Of a DNA stretch of 64,000 nucleotides, positions 17,793-27,420 are shown in pieces. The DNA is taken from contig NZ_JBOITO010000002.1 of the NCBI RefSeq assembly GCF_050717635.1, forward strand, positions 124,001 to 188,000, written 5' to 3'. The stretch is from Clostridium_AD sp050717635 (GTDB lineage Bacteria > Bacillota > Clostridia > Clostridiales > Clostridiaceae). Numbering within the stretch: position 1 is the first letter of the stretch; the number at the start of each line of letters is the position of its first letter. A program made the translations under genes and the position numbers. The notes below the pieces were generated by a model, which saw only the letters and a program-made list of their open reading frames with translations, searched no databases and had not been told where the DNA came from.

Positions 17793-18937
17793 TTTGCCAC
17801 CTCCACTGTAAGTTTTTCAATTGCAGAACATATTTCTTTGGGTGTAAATATTTTAGCGTTGTATTTAGGAAGAGAAATTACGATTGCTTGTCCACCAGCA
17901 GCACGTTCTACTTCTAAAACTAGTTGTCCATAATTCATTTCAGGGACAAGAATTTTTTTCACTTTCTGCGCTAATTCTTTGACAACCTTATCAGCAAAGG
18001 GCCAAATTGTCATTAATCGAATCATACCAACTTTAATTCCCTTTTGACGAGCAAACTCTACTGCCTCGTAAGCAGTACGAGATGTGCCACCATATGCTAA
18101 GACCGCATACTGCGCATCTTCCATAAAAAATTCATCATAATGTGTGATTTCATCTTGTACTCTGCTTATTTTTTCATGCAATCGTTTAATCGTATACTCT
18201 GTTACATCTGCACTAGAGGTTGGAAAACCAGTTTCATCATGGATAAGTCCGGTAACATGAATGCGATGACCAGTTCCGAAGTCAGGAATGTTTGGTACGA
18301 GATCAGACATAGGGCTATATGGTTTGTATCCCTCTTCCTTTGTGCAAGTTGGCATGCGCCTTGGGTACACTTCTATGTCTGCGGTTTCAGGCAGAACAAC
18401 CCTTTCTCTCATGTGACCAACAACTTCATCAAGTAGTATAATAACAGGGGTACGGAATCTCTCTGCATAATTTACAGCAAGTACTGCAACATCGAAAGAT
18501 TCTCTTACTGTCCATGGAGATAGTGCAATCATGGGATGATCTCCATGAGTTCCCCAACGAGCCTGCATTACATCTCCTTGTGATGGAGAAGTAGGCTGGC
18601 CTGTAGATGGACCCGAACGCTGAACGTTTACAATTACAATTGGTATTTCAGCAATACATCCATAACCAATTAATTCTTGTTTTAGAGAAAAACCTGGTCC
18701 TGAAGTAGCCGTAAGACCCTTTCTGCCAGCTAGTACCGCACCGAGCACTACTGCAATACCAGCAATTTCATCTTCCATCTGAATAAAAGTACCGCCTATA
18801 GCAGGAAGCTCTTTGGACAAAATTTCAGCAATTTCTGTAGAAGGAGTGATTGGATATCCTCCAAAAAAATTCACCCCAGCAGCCAATGCACCTTCTGCAC
18901 AAGCCTCATTTCCTTGCATTAATCTAGCTTCATTCAT
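17789..18937 (-). CDS. korA: 2-oxoacid:ferredoxin oxidoreductase alpha subunit
   Basis: A 382-residue alpha subunit. GNEACAEGALAAGVNFFGGYPITPSTEIAE and SGPGFSLKQELIGYG with NVQRSGPSTGQPT are characteristic of the KorA/VorB class. It has a good ribosome binding site (GAGAGGG) inside the end of korD and a four-base stop-start overlap with it. The complex supplies reduced ferredoxin and acyl-CoA or, run in reverse, 2-oxoglutarate for glutamate synthesis. The electron product could feed Fe-S flavoproteins such as those at 30.3 and 41.2 kb, which is inference. Confidence 0.94.
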   Translation of the reverse strand: MNEARLMQGNEACAEGALAAGVNFFGGYPITPSTEIAEILSKELPAIGGTFIQMEDEIAGIAVVLGAVLAGRKGLTATSGPGFSLKQELIGYGCIAEIPIVIVNVQRSGPSTGQPTSPSQGDVMQARWGTHGDHPMIALSPWTVRESFDVAVLAVNYAERFRTPVIILLDEVVGHMRERVVLPETADIEVYPRRMPTCTKEEGYKPYSPMSDLVPNIPDFGTGHRIHVTGLIHDETGFPTSSADVTEYTIKRLHEKISRVQDEITHYDEFFMEDAQYAVLAYGGTSRTAYEAVEFARQKGIKVGMIRLMTIWPFADKVVKELAQKVKKILVPEMNYGQLVLEVERAAGGQAIVISLPKYNAKIFTPKEICSAIEKLTVEVAK

Positions 18938-19134
18938 ATTTTCACCCTCTCTTCTACGTAAATTGCATAATCAGGACATCGAAGTTCACATTGTCCACAG
19001 TTTATGCACTGGGCTTCATCAATTACATATACCTTTCCTAAGGTATTTAACGCTAAAATATGTTTAGGGCAAAAGGCAACACAAATACCACATCCTTTAC
19101 AACGCTCTTTTTGTAAGGTGATTTTAATTTCCAT
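18934..19134 (-). CDS. korD: 2-oxoacid:ferredoxin oxidoreductase delta (ferredoxin-like) subunit
   Basis: A 66-residue two-cluster ferredoxin subunit with CKGCGICVAFCPKHIL and CINCGQCELRCPDYAI, each binding a [4Fe-4S] cluster. A longer frame runs up to 19188, but AGGAGG stands 6 bases before the ATG at 19134 and the domain begins right there, so the shorter start is used. It is the first gene of the kor operon. Confidence 0.92.
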   Translation of the reverse strand: MEIKITLQKERCKGCGICVAFCPKHILALNTLGKVYVIDEAQCINCGQCELRCPDYAIYVEERVKI

Positions 19135-19452
19135 AATTGTCCTCCTATTTGATAATGTATAATTAATATATGTTTCCCACTGAAACAACCATTTCTAAAA
19201 GATCAACTATTGAATTATAATCAGTGTAAATCTGTATTAAACTATATATTGTTAATATTCTAACAATAATGCTAACATGTATTAAAAATAACATAGTTTG
19301 AATTGCTTTGCAATATATTTTGACAAATTTCGCATTTAAGAGTTGGGAAAAATTACGCAGAGTTTGACGAAAAGCGCGAACGATTTATGACGCTAAATCA
19401 GTATAATTAGAAGGAAATTATGAATATTTGTAGAATTATAAATATATTATAG

Positions 19453-19486
19453 TCAGATAGAGTGTATAATATAATCAGATAGAGTG
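19453..19486 (+). promoter_or_regulatory. Tandem 12-bp repeats flanking a -10 box in the kor / histidine-kinase intergenic region
   Basis: TCAGATAGAGTG occurs at 19453-19464 and again at 19475-19486. The spacing is 22 bases, two helical turns. TATAAT at 19465-19470 lies between the copies, so a bound regulator would cover the promoter. The kinase gene at 19537 is the likely target. The rest of the 19135-19536 region is AT-rich and holds no gene I can support; it must also contain the divergent kor promoter. Confidence 0.5.
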
Positions 19487-19536
19487 ATATTTGATTAAAA
19501 CCATTATTTAAATAATTTTTAAAGAAGGTATGCATC

Positions 19537-21015
19537 ATGAAAAATATAATGCCAAGTATAGGTAGGAATTATAAGAACTATAATGTTATTAAGAGTGGAC
19601 ATATGGAGAAGCATAATTCAGAAGAAAAGTTAAATAAAAAAATTATACAACTTGAAGAGAAGTTACAGTATACCAAGGAATGCCTGCAAACATCAAATGA
19701 GGAACAACTTGTTTATAATGAAGAACTATTGGTTGCAAATGAAGAATTAAAATCAGCAAATGATGAACTTCTAAAAATCAATAGTCAATATCAATATAAG
19801 AATCAAGAATTGGCTGATTTAAATGATGATATGACAAACTATTTAAACAGTGCAGATATTGGAACTATTTTTCTTGATGAGTATCTTTGTGTAAGAAAAT
19901 TCACACCCAGCATTACAAAAGAGATAAAGCTTAAGGCACGGGATATTGGGCGTCCAATGTATCACTTAGCAAGTAATATAATTAATGATGAATTAAATAT
20001 AAGCGCAAGAGAAGTATTAAACAGTCATAAGTCGTATGAAAAGGAAGTCCGAAATAAAGATGGTAACTGGTATTTATTGAAATGCTCGCCATACTGTACA
20101 CAAGGAAATTTACTTAAAGGAGTTGTTTTATCTCTTGTGGATATAAACAGGAGTAAGAAGGCTGAAGCAGAGATGTATAGAAACAAAAAATTATTAGATG
20201 AAACAATCATATCAGAAAACCTAAAGACGGAGTTTTTTAGTAATCTTTCTCATGAACTTAGAACGCCTCTAAATGTAATTTTATCTGCCTTACAGCTTTT
20301 GGATACCTTTAAAAGGGATAGTGATCTTAATGATAAAGATATAAAATTTAGAAAGTATAGTAACATAATGAAACAGAATTGTTACAGACAATTACGCCTA
20401 GTTAATAATATGATTGATATTACAAAACTTGATGCAGGTTTTTTTGAGTTAACGCTTTCGAACTGTAATATCGTCGATATTGTTGAGAGTGTTACTATGT
20501 CAGTAGCCGAATATATCAAATCTAAATCCATTGATATTATTTTTGATACTGATATAGAGGAATGCACCGTGTCATGCGATCCAGAGAAGATTGAAAGGGC
20601 TATACTAAATCTACTTGCAAATTCAATAAAGTTCACAAAACCAGGCGGATGTATGAAAGTAAATATGTATGATAAAGGAGAAAATATTAATATATCTATA
20701 AAAGATACAGGAATAGGCATTCCAAATGATAAATTAGATATTATTTTTGATCGATTTAGACAGGTTGATAGATCACTTACACGCAAACAGGAGGGAAGTG
20801 GTATTGGACTTTCCATAGTTAAATCCCTTGTGGAAATGCATGGAGGCAGCATTTCAGTGACAAGTGAATACGGCATCGGAACAGAGTTTATTATTGTTCT
20901 TCCGGTAATAGTCCAGCCCAATGAAAACGATGCATATGAAATAATTGAATCAGGAGAACAAGAAAGAATTGAGAGAATACATATTGAGTTTTCGGATATT
21001 TATTCCTTGAATTAG
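19537..21015 (+). CDS. Cytosolic PAS histidine kinase related to the CheBR tail
   Basis: A 492-residue kinase without membrane segments. Residues 27-98 form a Glu/Asn-rich coiled coil. Residues 100-205 form a PAS domain ending VVLSLVDINRSKKAE. HisKA follows with H239 in FFSNLSHELRTPLNV, then an HATPase domain with N, G1 (DTGIGIP) and G2 (GSGIGLSIV) boxes. The coiled coil and PAS strongly resemble the C-terminal part of the next gene's product (NEEL repeats, DxGRPxxxxAS, VDIxxSKK). The two proteins may therefore share a ligand or interact. There is no response regulator next to it. The start follows AAGAAGG. Confidence 0.9.
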   Translation: MKNIMPSIGRNYKNYNVIKSGHMEKHNSEEKLNKKIIQLEEKLQYTKECLQTSNEEQLVYNEELLVANEELKSANDELLKINSQYQYKNQELADLNDDMTNYLNSADIGTIFLDEYLCVRKFTPSITKEIKLKARDIGRPMYHLASNIINDELNISAREVLNSHKSYEKEVRNKDGNWYLLKCSPYCTQGNLLKGVVLSLVDINRSKKAEAEMYRNKKLLDETIISENLKTEFFSNLSHELRTPLNVILSALQLLDTFKRDSDLNDKDIKFRKYSNIMKQNCYRQLRLVNNMIDITKLDAGFFELTLSNCNIVDIVESVTMSVAEYIKSKSIDIIFDTDIEECTVSCDPEKIERAILNLLANSIKFTKPGGCMKVNMYDKGENINISIKDTGIGIPNDKLDIIFDRFRQVDRSLTRKQEGSGIGLSIVKSLVEMHGGSISVTSEYGIGTEFIIVLPVIVQPNENDAYEIIESGEQERIERIHIEFSDIYSLN

Positions 21016-21110
21016 ATAAAAAATATAAGTATTTATACTCTATTTGCAAATAATTTGTTATAATAAGAAGAAAAAGGTTGTATGAATTAATTTGTGAATG
21101 GAGGGGTATT

Positions 21111-23729
21111 ATGCAAGATAATGAGGTATTGGATACTGAAAAAACAGACTTTTCAATCATTGGCATAGGAGCTTCCGCAGGAGGACTAGCGGCTATATCA
21201 GCTTTTCTCGGTAATGTGCCTGAAAATAGCGGCCTAGCTTTTGTTATCGTTCAGCACATGGAAAACAATAGTAAGCAGATTTTGGTGGAATTACTTCAAA
21301 GTGATACTAGTATGAAAGTTGTACAGGCCAGTGAGAACGTATCTGTTCAGCCGAACTACGTCTATGTAATTCCACCAGACAAGAATATGTCTATTAAGAA
21401 TAATGTGATACACATTTTTGACTATACTGAGCCCCACAATAAGCGGTTACCCATTGATTTCCTCTTTAGCTCTCTAGCAGATGATAAACGTGAGAGGAGT
21501 ATTGGTGTCATACTCTCGGGAATGGGTGCCGACGGTACTGCGGGACTCAAGAAAATAAAGGAAGAAGGAGGAGGCACTTTTATCCAAGAACCGTCCTCTG
21601 CTAAATTTGATGGCATGCCTAGCAACGTCATTTCGGAAGGGGTAACAGAAGTTATAGCCACCGTAGAGACAATGCCTTCAAAGATTATTTCCTATATTGA
21701 GAACAATTCAAATACTGTTATGATTGACAAGGACAATGAAAATAAAAACAAGAGTTGCATCGACAATATTATAGTAATGATACGAGCACATACAGGTCAT
21801 GATTTTTCTTCATATAAAAGAAGTACTATAGAACGTAGGATTGAACGATGTATGGGTATACATCAAATTGACAATATAGAATCCTATGTTGATTTTTTGA
21901 ACGATAATCCCAGTGAACTGAATTTTATCTTTAAAGAATTTTTGATTGGGGTTACCAGTTTCTTTCGCGAGCAAGCAGAATGGCAACTTCTAAAGGAAAA
22001 AGTTATACCAGCACTCTTAGATCAGCGAGCACCCACTGATACGGTACGAATTTGGATATCTGGATGTTCCACCGGGGAAGAGGCTTACTCCTTAGCTATT
22101 GTTTTCAAAGAGGTGATGGATAAGTTAAAGCTTTCCAAAGATGGAAAAGACCATTCTGTCCAGATTTTTGCCACTGATCTTGATAGTGAGGCTATTGATA
22201 AAGCCCGGGAGGGGATCTTCTCGATTAATATTTCTAAAGATATCTCTATCCAGCGCCTGGATAGGTATTTCGTAAAGGTGGATAAAGGATATCAGGTTAA
22301 TAAGGAAATTCGAGATATGGTCATTTTTGCTCAGCAAAATATGATTAAAGATCCCCCATTTACAAAGGTCGATATAATGATCTGTCGGAACGTACTTATC
22401 TATCTGACACCACAAATTCAAAAGAAGATTATTCCTCTTTTTCACTATAGTCTTAATAGTGGCGGATTTTTGTTCTTAGGAAGTGCGGAGTCGGTTGGTA
22501 ACTTCACTGATCTCTTTAAACCACTTGATCTTAAATCGAGAATTTATCAGAGGCTGAGGCCTCTAATTCAGACAGAACCTATAGAATTTCCCAACTCTTT
22601 TGAACCGTATCAGGCTGAAGTGAATCAACCGGCCAATGATGTTCAGAACATGCAGTCTATGGCGGATAAACTGATTTTACAAAAATATTCACCTTCCACA
22701 GTGCTCGTCAACGGTAAAGGTGATATCCTCTATATTACCGGGAGAACGGGCAAATACCTGGAACCTGCTGCTGGTAAGGTTAATTGGAATATTTTTGCCA
22801 TGGCCCGAGAAGGGCTAAATTATAAACTGAATGACGCTTTCTATAAGGCTGTTCAGCAAAATAAGGAGGTTACTTCCAAAGGGGCTCTTGTGATGAACGA
22901 AGGGGGAACTCTTATGGTTGATATCTCAGTAAATCCGCTCAGTGAGCCGGAGGAACTGCGTGGATTGGTAATGATAATTTTAACCGACGTGACAAAAACT
23001 GAGGCTGATAAAACAAACAACACAACCAGCACAGACAAACAAACGCCTACCGGTAATACGCGGGAGAAGGAACTTCAGCAAGAATTACTACAAACTCGCC
23101 AAATGTGGCAAGTTGCTGGTGCAGAAATGCAGATATCCCAAGAAGAATTTAAATCAAGTAATGAGGAATTGCAGTCATGCAACGAAGAACTCCAATCGAC
23201 AAATGAGGAGCTGACCACAACTAAGGAAGAAGTACAGTCCTCGAATGAAGAGCTAAAGACGATAAATTGGAGGCTCCAGTCAAAGTTAGACGGCATGGAA
23301 CTAGTCACAAACGATATGAATAATCTAATGGACAGCACGAAAATTGCCACCTTGTTTTTGGATAAAAATTTACTCGTTAAACACTTCACAAATCAAATGA
23401 CTTTAGTCTCTAGGTTGATTTTGAGTGATATGGGCAGGCCTATTACTGATATCGCGTCAGATCTTATTTATCCTGAACTAGCAGCGGATGTTAGGGAGGT
23501 GCAACGTACGCTGATTGCTGTTGATAAGCAGGTTATGTCTCACAATGGGAGTTGGTTTAACGCGTGCATTAGGCCTTACCACACGTTAGAGAGCAAAATT
23601 GATGGTGTGGTCATCACTTTTGTAGATATTACTAAATCTAAAAAAAATGAGGACGAGCTATTATTGAAAAATAATAGGCTGCTAGCCGAAGTAAAACAAG
23701 GTCATAAGGAAGTTGCAGCAGCTACATAA
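21111..23729 (+). CDS. CheB-CheR fusion protein with C-terminal coiled coil and PAS domain
   Basis: An 872-residue fusion. Residues about 15-200 form a CheB-type methylesterase (GIGASAGGLAAI, VIVQHM, LSGMGADGTAGL). Residues about 220-480 form a CheR-type methyltransferase (SFFREQAEWQLL, WISGCSTGEEAYSLA, ICRNVLIYL). A PAS-like segment, a long EEL-rich coiled coil (about 670-740) and a final PAS domain ending VDITKSKKNED follow. In the family these proteins act outside classical chemotaxis and work with PAS kinases. No chemotaxis operon is nearby. ATG 21111 is chosen over the upstream frame because GGAGGGG precedes it. Base composition is more GC-rich than in most neighbouring genes, possibly reflecting acquisition. 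Confidence 0.92.
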   Translation: MQDNEVLDTEKTDFSIIGIGASAGGLAAISAFLGNVPENSGLAFVIVQHMENNSKQILVELLQSDTSMKVVQASENVSVQPNYVYVIPPDKNMSIKNNVIHIFDYTEPHNKRLPIDFLFSSLADDKRERSIGVILSGMGADGTAGLKKIKEEGGGTFIQEPSSAKFDGMPSNVISEGVTEVIATVETMPSKIISYIENNSNTVMIDKDNENKNKSCIDNIIVMIRAHTGHDFSSYKRSTIERRIERCMGIHQIDNIESYVDFLNDNPSELNFIFKEFLIGVTSFFREQAEWQLLKEKVIPALLDQRAPTDTVRIWISGCSTGEEAYSLAIVFKEVMDKLKLSKDGKDHSVQIFATDLDSEAIDKAREGIFSINISKDISIQRLDRYFVKVDKGYQVNKEIRDMVIFAQQNMIKDPPFTKVDIMICRNVLIYLTPQIQKKIIPLFHYSLNSGGFLFLGSAESVGNFTDLFKPLDLKSRIYQRLRPLIQTEPIEFPNSFEPYQAEVNQPANDVQNMQSMADKLILQKYSPSTVLVNGKGDILYITGRTGKYLEPAAGKVNWNIFAMAREGLNYKLNDAFYKAVQQNKEVTSKGALVMNEGGTLMVDISVNPLSEPEELRGLVMIILTDVTKTEADKTNNTTSTDKQTPTGNTREKELQQELLQTRQMWQVAGAEMQISQEEFKSSNEELQSCNEELQSTNEELTTTKEEVQSSNEELKTINWRLQSKLDGMELVTNDMNNLMDSTKIATLFLDKNLLVKHFTNQMTLVSRLILSDMGRPITDIASDLIYPELAADVREVQRTLIAVDKQVMSHNGSWFNACIRPYHTLESKIDGVVITFVDITKSKKNEDELLLKNNRLLAEVKQGHKEVAAAT

Positions 23730-23829
23730 TAGGAGCATAATAAGTTAATAGTATTTCATCCCTTAGGGTATATGTAAAAGTTGTTAGGCACATACTAATG
23801 ATAATATTTATAATTGAGGGGTGAAAGTA

Positions 23830-24813
23830 TTGGATATAACTTCATTAATTAAAAAAGTTAAGAAGAGAGAAGACGTTATAGATATCCAGGAGGCATTTAA
23901 TATATATAGTCTTCTAAGAGCAAGATATGTTAGCACTCAAACAGTTCAACTATTTAAGAACTTTGTTCATGACGTAGGTTGGGAAGTAATCCTAAATGGA
24001 TTCCAGAAAAACTTTGAAAATCAAATAGATAATTTAGAGACATTAGGAGAACATTTTCGTATCATAATGCCAAACAGACCTCCTGTAGACGTGAAGTTTG
24101 CAACTCGGCTGAATAATATAACAGATGACTATATCTATAAAAAAATGTACCATGACCTTGTAGCACAGCTGATGTCTCTTAATCATGCAGTGCGTACAAC
24201 CAGTACCAATGATAATTTAAGACATACTATCATACAAGATTTAAAAATCCATTTTGATGATTTTAATATCCTTTATAAGTTTGGTAAATTGAAAGGTTGG
24301 GAGGAGACTTATCCTACTTACAAGACTGCTATTGTTCAGGAGAAAGAGCAGCTTTCCACTTCAGAAGCATTTCATATTTGGGATCATATTGTTATGAGAT
24401 ATGAACAAATTGAACTCATAGGTATATTTGCGGGGTTTGCTCATGATACTGAGTTTAAGGTAATACTTCAACATGGGCTGTATGTTTATAACAAGCAAGT
24501 TAAAAAGCTTGAGAATCTAGCATTAAAGCTTAATATACCGTTACCTAACAGATCGGCACTACCAGTAACTACGCCTATAGATCCTGAAATGATTACTGAT
24601 AGGTTTATGTACCGAATTATTTTAAGCTGGCAATTATCTGCCTTGGATGCTCATCTCAGAGCAATCATTGAGACTATTAGGAACGAACCATTGCGTAAGT
24701 TATGGAGGGATTTCCTTAATGCAGAGCTTGAGTATTATGATAAATATCTTAAATATGGAAAAATGAAAGGCTGGACAAGAGTAGTCCCAATTTATGGAGA
24801 GCCAGTGACATAA
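23830..24813 (+). CDS. DUF3231 family protein (two tandem helical-bundle repeats)
   Basis: A protein of about 327 residues made of two homologous halves (about 1-165 and 170-327). Each half ends with a similar phrase: KFGKLKGWEETYPTY and KYGKMKGWTRVVPIY. Each contains an LPNR/MPNR-like motif (IIMPNRPPV, IPLPNRSAL). This matches the DUF3231 family, which is related to CotF-like coat proteins and common in spore formers. The function is unknown. GTG 23821 is possible, but AGGGGTG is well placed for TTG at 23830, so that start is used. Confidence 0.85.
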   Translation: MDITSLIKKVKKREDVIDIQEAFNIYSLLRARYVSTQTVQLFKNFVHDVGWEVILNGFQKNFENQIDNLETLGEHFRIIMPNRPPVDVKFATRLNNITDDYIYKKMYHDLVAQLMSLNHAVRTTSTNDNLRHTIIQDLKIHFDDFNILYKFGKLKGWEETYPTYKTAIVQEKEQLSTSEAFHIWDHIVMRYEQIELIGIFAGFAHDTEFKVILQHGLYVYNKQVKKLENLALKLNIPLPNRSALPVTTPIDPEMITDRFMYRIILSWQLSALDAHLRAIIETIRNEPLRKLWRDFLNAELEYYDKYLKYGKMKGWTRVVPIYGEPVT

Positions 24814-24983
24814 TTGAAATCAAATGAGATTATTTGATGGCTTTATATTTTTGCTTAACATTATATTTATAGTTTTACTTGTAAAAGGTGTATAAGATTG
24901 GTACTGAGTCTTTTGACATTGAATGTGAATTTAACTTTAAATAAACTTGAAAAATTTAATGCAGTTCAAATTTTAAAGGGAAG

Positions 24984-25141
24984 TTTGATTTATCAAGGAT
25001 AGGACTTTTAGGACATTCTACTGCAGGAGCAGCAGCAGATGTTTCAATAGAACTTAAAGATAAAAGAATAAAAGCCATTGTTTAATGGATGCATGGGTAG
25101 AACCATTTAATGCAGTAGATATTGAAAATGGGGTTGGATAA
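24984..25141 (+). pseudogene. Alpha/beta-hydrolase remnant (PAF-acetylhydrolase/lipase-like)
   Basis: A short decayed fragment. One frame reads FDLSRIGLLGHSTAGAAAD and on to KDKRIKAIV, including the nucleophile elbow GHSTAG. After a stop and a frame change the next frame reads MDAWVEPFNAVDIENGVG, which is the segment that follows the elbow in secreted lipase/PAF-acetylhydrolase-like proteins. Nothing of the N or C terminus remains. The rest of 24814-25171 shows no other gene. Confidence 0.7.
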
Positions 25142-25171
25142 TAAAAATTTAAATTCTTTAATAGATAAAAG

Positions 25172-25417
25172 TTAATTAATTTTATTATCGAATATTCCAG
25201 CATATAATCCTCTGTACATTTTAGCATTTATTTCGACAGTAGTTTTTCTTAATATCATAACCGCACCGGGGTCATGATTTGGGTTTGGTCGAATTGTTGC
25301 ATTTAATGTTTTATTGAAAGTAAGTGGCTTTCTATAATTGTACATTCCTATGCAACAGATAATAATAACTAAACTAATTGCCAATAAGATATAACTTTTC
25401 TTTGGTAATATTTTCAC
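25172..25417 (-). CDS. Small membrane-anchored or secreted protein
   Basis: An 81-residue protein with a clear hydrophobic segment (residues about 9-26, ILLAISLVIIICCIGMY) after a KKS-rich N terminus. A short external tail contains TIRPNPNHDPGAVMILRKTT. The start is GTG with AGGAGG seven bases upstream, an unusually strong ribosome binding site. I do not recognise the family. It may be a truncated member of a longer family because it ends next to the hydrolase remnant. Confidence 0.6.
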   Translation of the reverse strand: MKILPKKSYILLAISLVIIICCIGMYNYRKPLTFNKTLNATIRPNPNHDPGAVMILRKTTVEINAKMYRGLYAGIFDNKIN

Positions 25418-25554
25418 GATGTTTTCCTCCTGCTATAGATAAATTAACTTATATTAACATTATATTGTAATATTTAGAGAATATTAATCTTAAAAACTAA
25501 CATTGTATAGTGTTGTAAATTTATACGAGAGAAATCAATTAGAGGTGAAGTAAT

Positions 25555-25595
25555 AAAACTTTCCACTTACTATTAAATAGTAAGTGGAAAGTTTT
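25555..25595. terminator. Terminator of pyruvate kinase gene (bidirectional shape)
   Basis: An 18-bp perfect stem (AAAACTTTCCACTTACTA / TAGTAAGTGGAAAGTTTT) with a 5-base loop directly downstream of the pyk stop on the minus strand. Confidence 0.9.
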
Positions 25596-25607
25596 TATTT
25601 TTATGGA

Positions 25608-27038
25608 TTAATCTGCTATAGCGCCTACTGTTAGAACTTTTAATAGATTAGTTGTTCCAACTACCCCGACTGGGCCTCCAGCCGTTATTACAATCGTATC
25701 TCCTTGCTTAAGTAAATTAATTTCTAAAGCTTTCTCAACGCCAATGTCAAACATTTCTTCAACATTTAAAGCTTCTCTAACTAGTAATGGAATTACACCC
25801 CATGAAATACATAACTGTCTTTGAACTCTTGGGTTAGAGGTAGTTGCTATTATGGGACAATACGCCCTAAATCTAGAAATCATTTTAGCTGTTTGTCCGG
25901 ATTTAGTTTCAGAAATTATTGCAGCTGCCTTTAATTGCAGTGCAATAGCACAGGTTGCATAGCTTATGGCGTTAGTAACATTTTCCACCATATTAAATCG
26001 CATTGCAGTAAATTTACTTCCATAATCAATAGATTTTTCTGCCGTTTGAGCAATCTTAACCATAATTTCAACACTTTCAACTGGATATATACCAACAGCA
26101 GTTTCACCTGAAAGCATAACTGCACTAGTTCCATCATATACAGCATTTGCTACATCACTAGATTCAGCTCTAGTAGGTCGTGGATTTTTAATCATTGAAT
26201 CTAGCATTTGAGTTGCTGTTATTACTGGTTTACCACTCTCATAGCATTTTTTGATTATCATTTTTTGAACAATTGGAACTTCCTCAGTGGGTATTTCCAC
26301 CCCTAAATCTCCTCTAGCTACCATAATGCCATCTGAAACTTTTAATATCTCATCAAAATTATTTACACCTTCTCTATTTTCAATCTTTGAAATAATCATT
26401 ATATCTTGTCCACCATATTTCTTTAATATTTCTCTCACTTCAATTACATTTGAAGCCTTTCTTACAAAAGAACAAGCTATAAAATCAAATTCATTTTCTA
26501 CCGCAAACTTTAGGTCTTTAATATCCTGCTCTGTTATTGCAGGTAAATGGGTATCTGTTTCAGGAATATTTACACCTTTGTTATTACTTACGGCACCACC
26601 ATTTAATATTTTGCAATGGATGTCCTTGCCCACAACATCTTGTACTTCCATTGCTACAAGACCATCATTTATTAATATTCTTGTGCCAATCTTAACAGCT
26701 TTATAGAGTTCCTTATGAGTAATAGTTGATCTAGCTTCTGTTCCTAAAATATTTTCATTTACAAGTACAAACTCATTGTTCTCCTCTAATATTACTTCAC
26801 CTTTTTCAAATTTACCTAATCTAATTTCCGGTCCCTTAGTATCAAGCAATAATGGAACTGGAATATTTAGTTTTTCTCTAACTTTTTTCACTCTATCTAC
26901 TCTTGTCTTTTGTTCTGCGTGAGTACCATGAGAAAAATTTAATCTTGCTACATCCATACCTCCAAGAATTAATTGTTCTAATAAAATATCATCATCTACT
27001 GCAGGTCCTAAGGTACATACTATTTTAGTCATCCTCAT
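25608..27038 (-). CDS. pyk: Pyruvate kinase
   Basis: Converts phosphoenolpyruvate and ADP to pyruvate and ATP. The 476 residues start with MTKIVCTLGPA. MARLNFSHG, LLLDTKGPEIR, ISKIENREGVNN and MVARGDLGVEIP are present, and the C domain ends with TVIITAGGPVG-like sequence. It lacks the extra C-terminal PEP-utiliser-like domain found in Bacillus enzymes, so it is the short form. AAAGGAGC precedes the start. A strong terminator follows, so it is probably a single-gene unit. Confidence 0.97.
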   Translation of the reverse strand: MRMTKIVCTLGPAVDDDILLEQLILGGMDVARLNFSHGTHAEQKTRVDRVKKVREKLNIPVPLLLDTKGPEIRLGKFEKGEVILEENNEFVLVNENILGTEARSTITHKELYKAVKIGTRILINDGLVAMEVQDVVGKDIHCKILNGGAVSNNKGVNIPETDTHLPAITEQDIKDLKFAVENEFDFIACSFVRKASNVIEVREILKKYGGQDIMIISKIENREGVNNFDEILKVSDGIMVARGDLGVEIPTEEVPIVQKMIIKKCYESGKPVITATQMLDSMIKNPRPTRAESSDVANAVYDGTSAVMLSGETAVGIYPVESVEIMVKIAQTAEKSIDYGSKFTAMRFNMVENVTNAISYATCAIALQLKAAAIISETKSGQTAKMISRFRAYCPIIATTSNPRVQRQLCISWGVIPLLVREALNVEEMFDIGVEKALEINLLKQGDTIVITAGGPVGVVGTTNLLKVLTVGAIAD

Positions 27039-27265
27039 TGTTTGTTAGCTCCTTTCATTGGTGTATAATCAGCATAATGTTGATTTACATAGAGAAGAAT
27101 TTAATGGAATTTATACAAGTGTTTACTATATTATAGTTTATTTATGTACTAATTAAAACATAAATTTTAGTATAAGGTGCCAGGGTATCTAGAATAGATA
27201 TGCAAAGGTAATAAAAGTATGTTTGTGGAGGTTTTAAATTAAGCTTTTTATGTTTTTGAAAGATT

Positions 27266-27284
27266 TAGAATGATTATCATTAGC
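27266..27284. promoter_or_regulatory. Fur-box-like palindrome upstream of oleate hydratase
   Basis: The 19 bases TAGAATGATTATCATTAGC match 16 positions of the classical 19-bp Fur box and contain the perfect palindrome AATGATTATCATT. It lies about 140 bases before the hydratase start and about 85 bases before a TATAAT box at 27370-27375. Whether Fur or another family member uses it is not known. Confidence 0.55.
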
Positions 27285-27310
27285 ATGCCACTTGCCACGT
27301 GGGTGGCACC
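27285..27310. repeat. Single-arm copy of the 12.75-kb REP-like repeat
   Basis: 26 bases identical to 12781-12806, that is one arm of the sbcC-distal inverted repeat with one flanking base on each side. Only one arm is present here. It touches the Fur-like box and lies in the intergenic space before the oleate hydratase gene. Confidence 0.85.
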
Positions 27311-27420
27311 TTTTACGTTTTTTAGACAAATACACAAAAGTGTGTAAATACAAATGATTTTACTTGGGTTATAATAGCAGATAAGAGTTTATTATTAATA
27401 AAAAAATGGAGGAATGTTAC

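Noticed and set aside
21422..23389. Several minus-strand open frames inside the CheBR gene
   Set aside because: They lie opposite a clear coding gene and show no domain or ribosome binding site.
25172..25417. Treating this small minus-strand gene as part of the hydrolase remnant
   Set aside because: It is on the opposite strand, has its own strong ribosome binding site and a membrane helix unlike the hydrolase.
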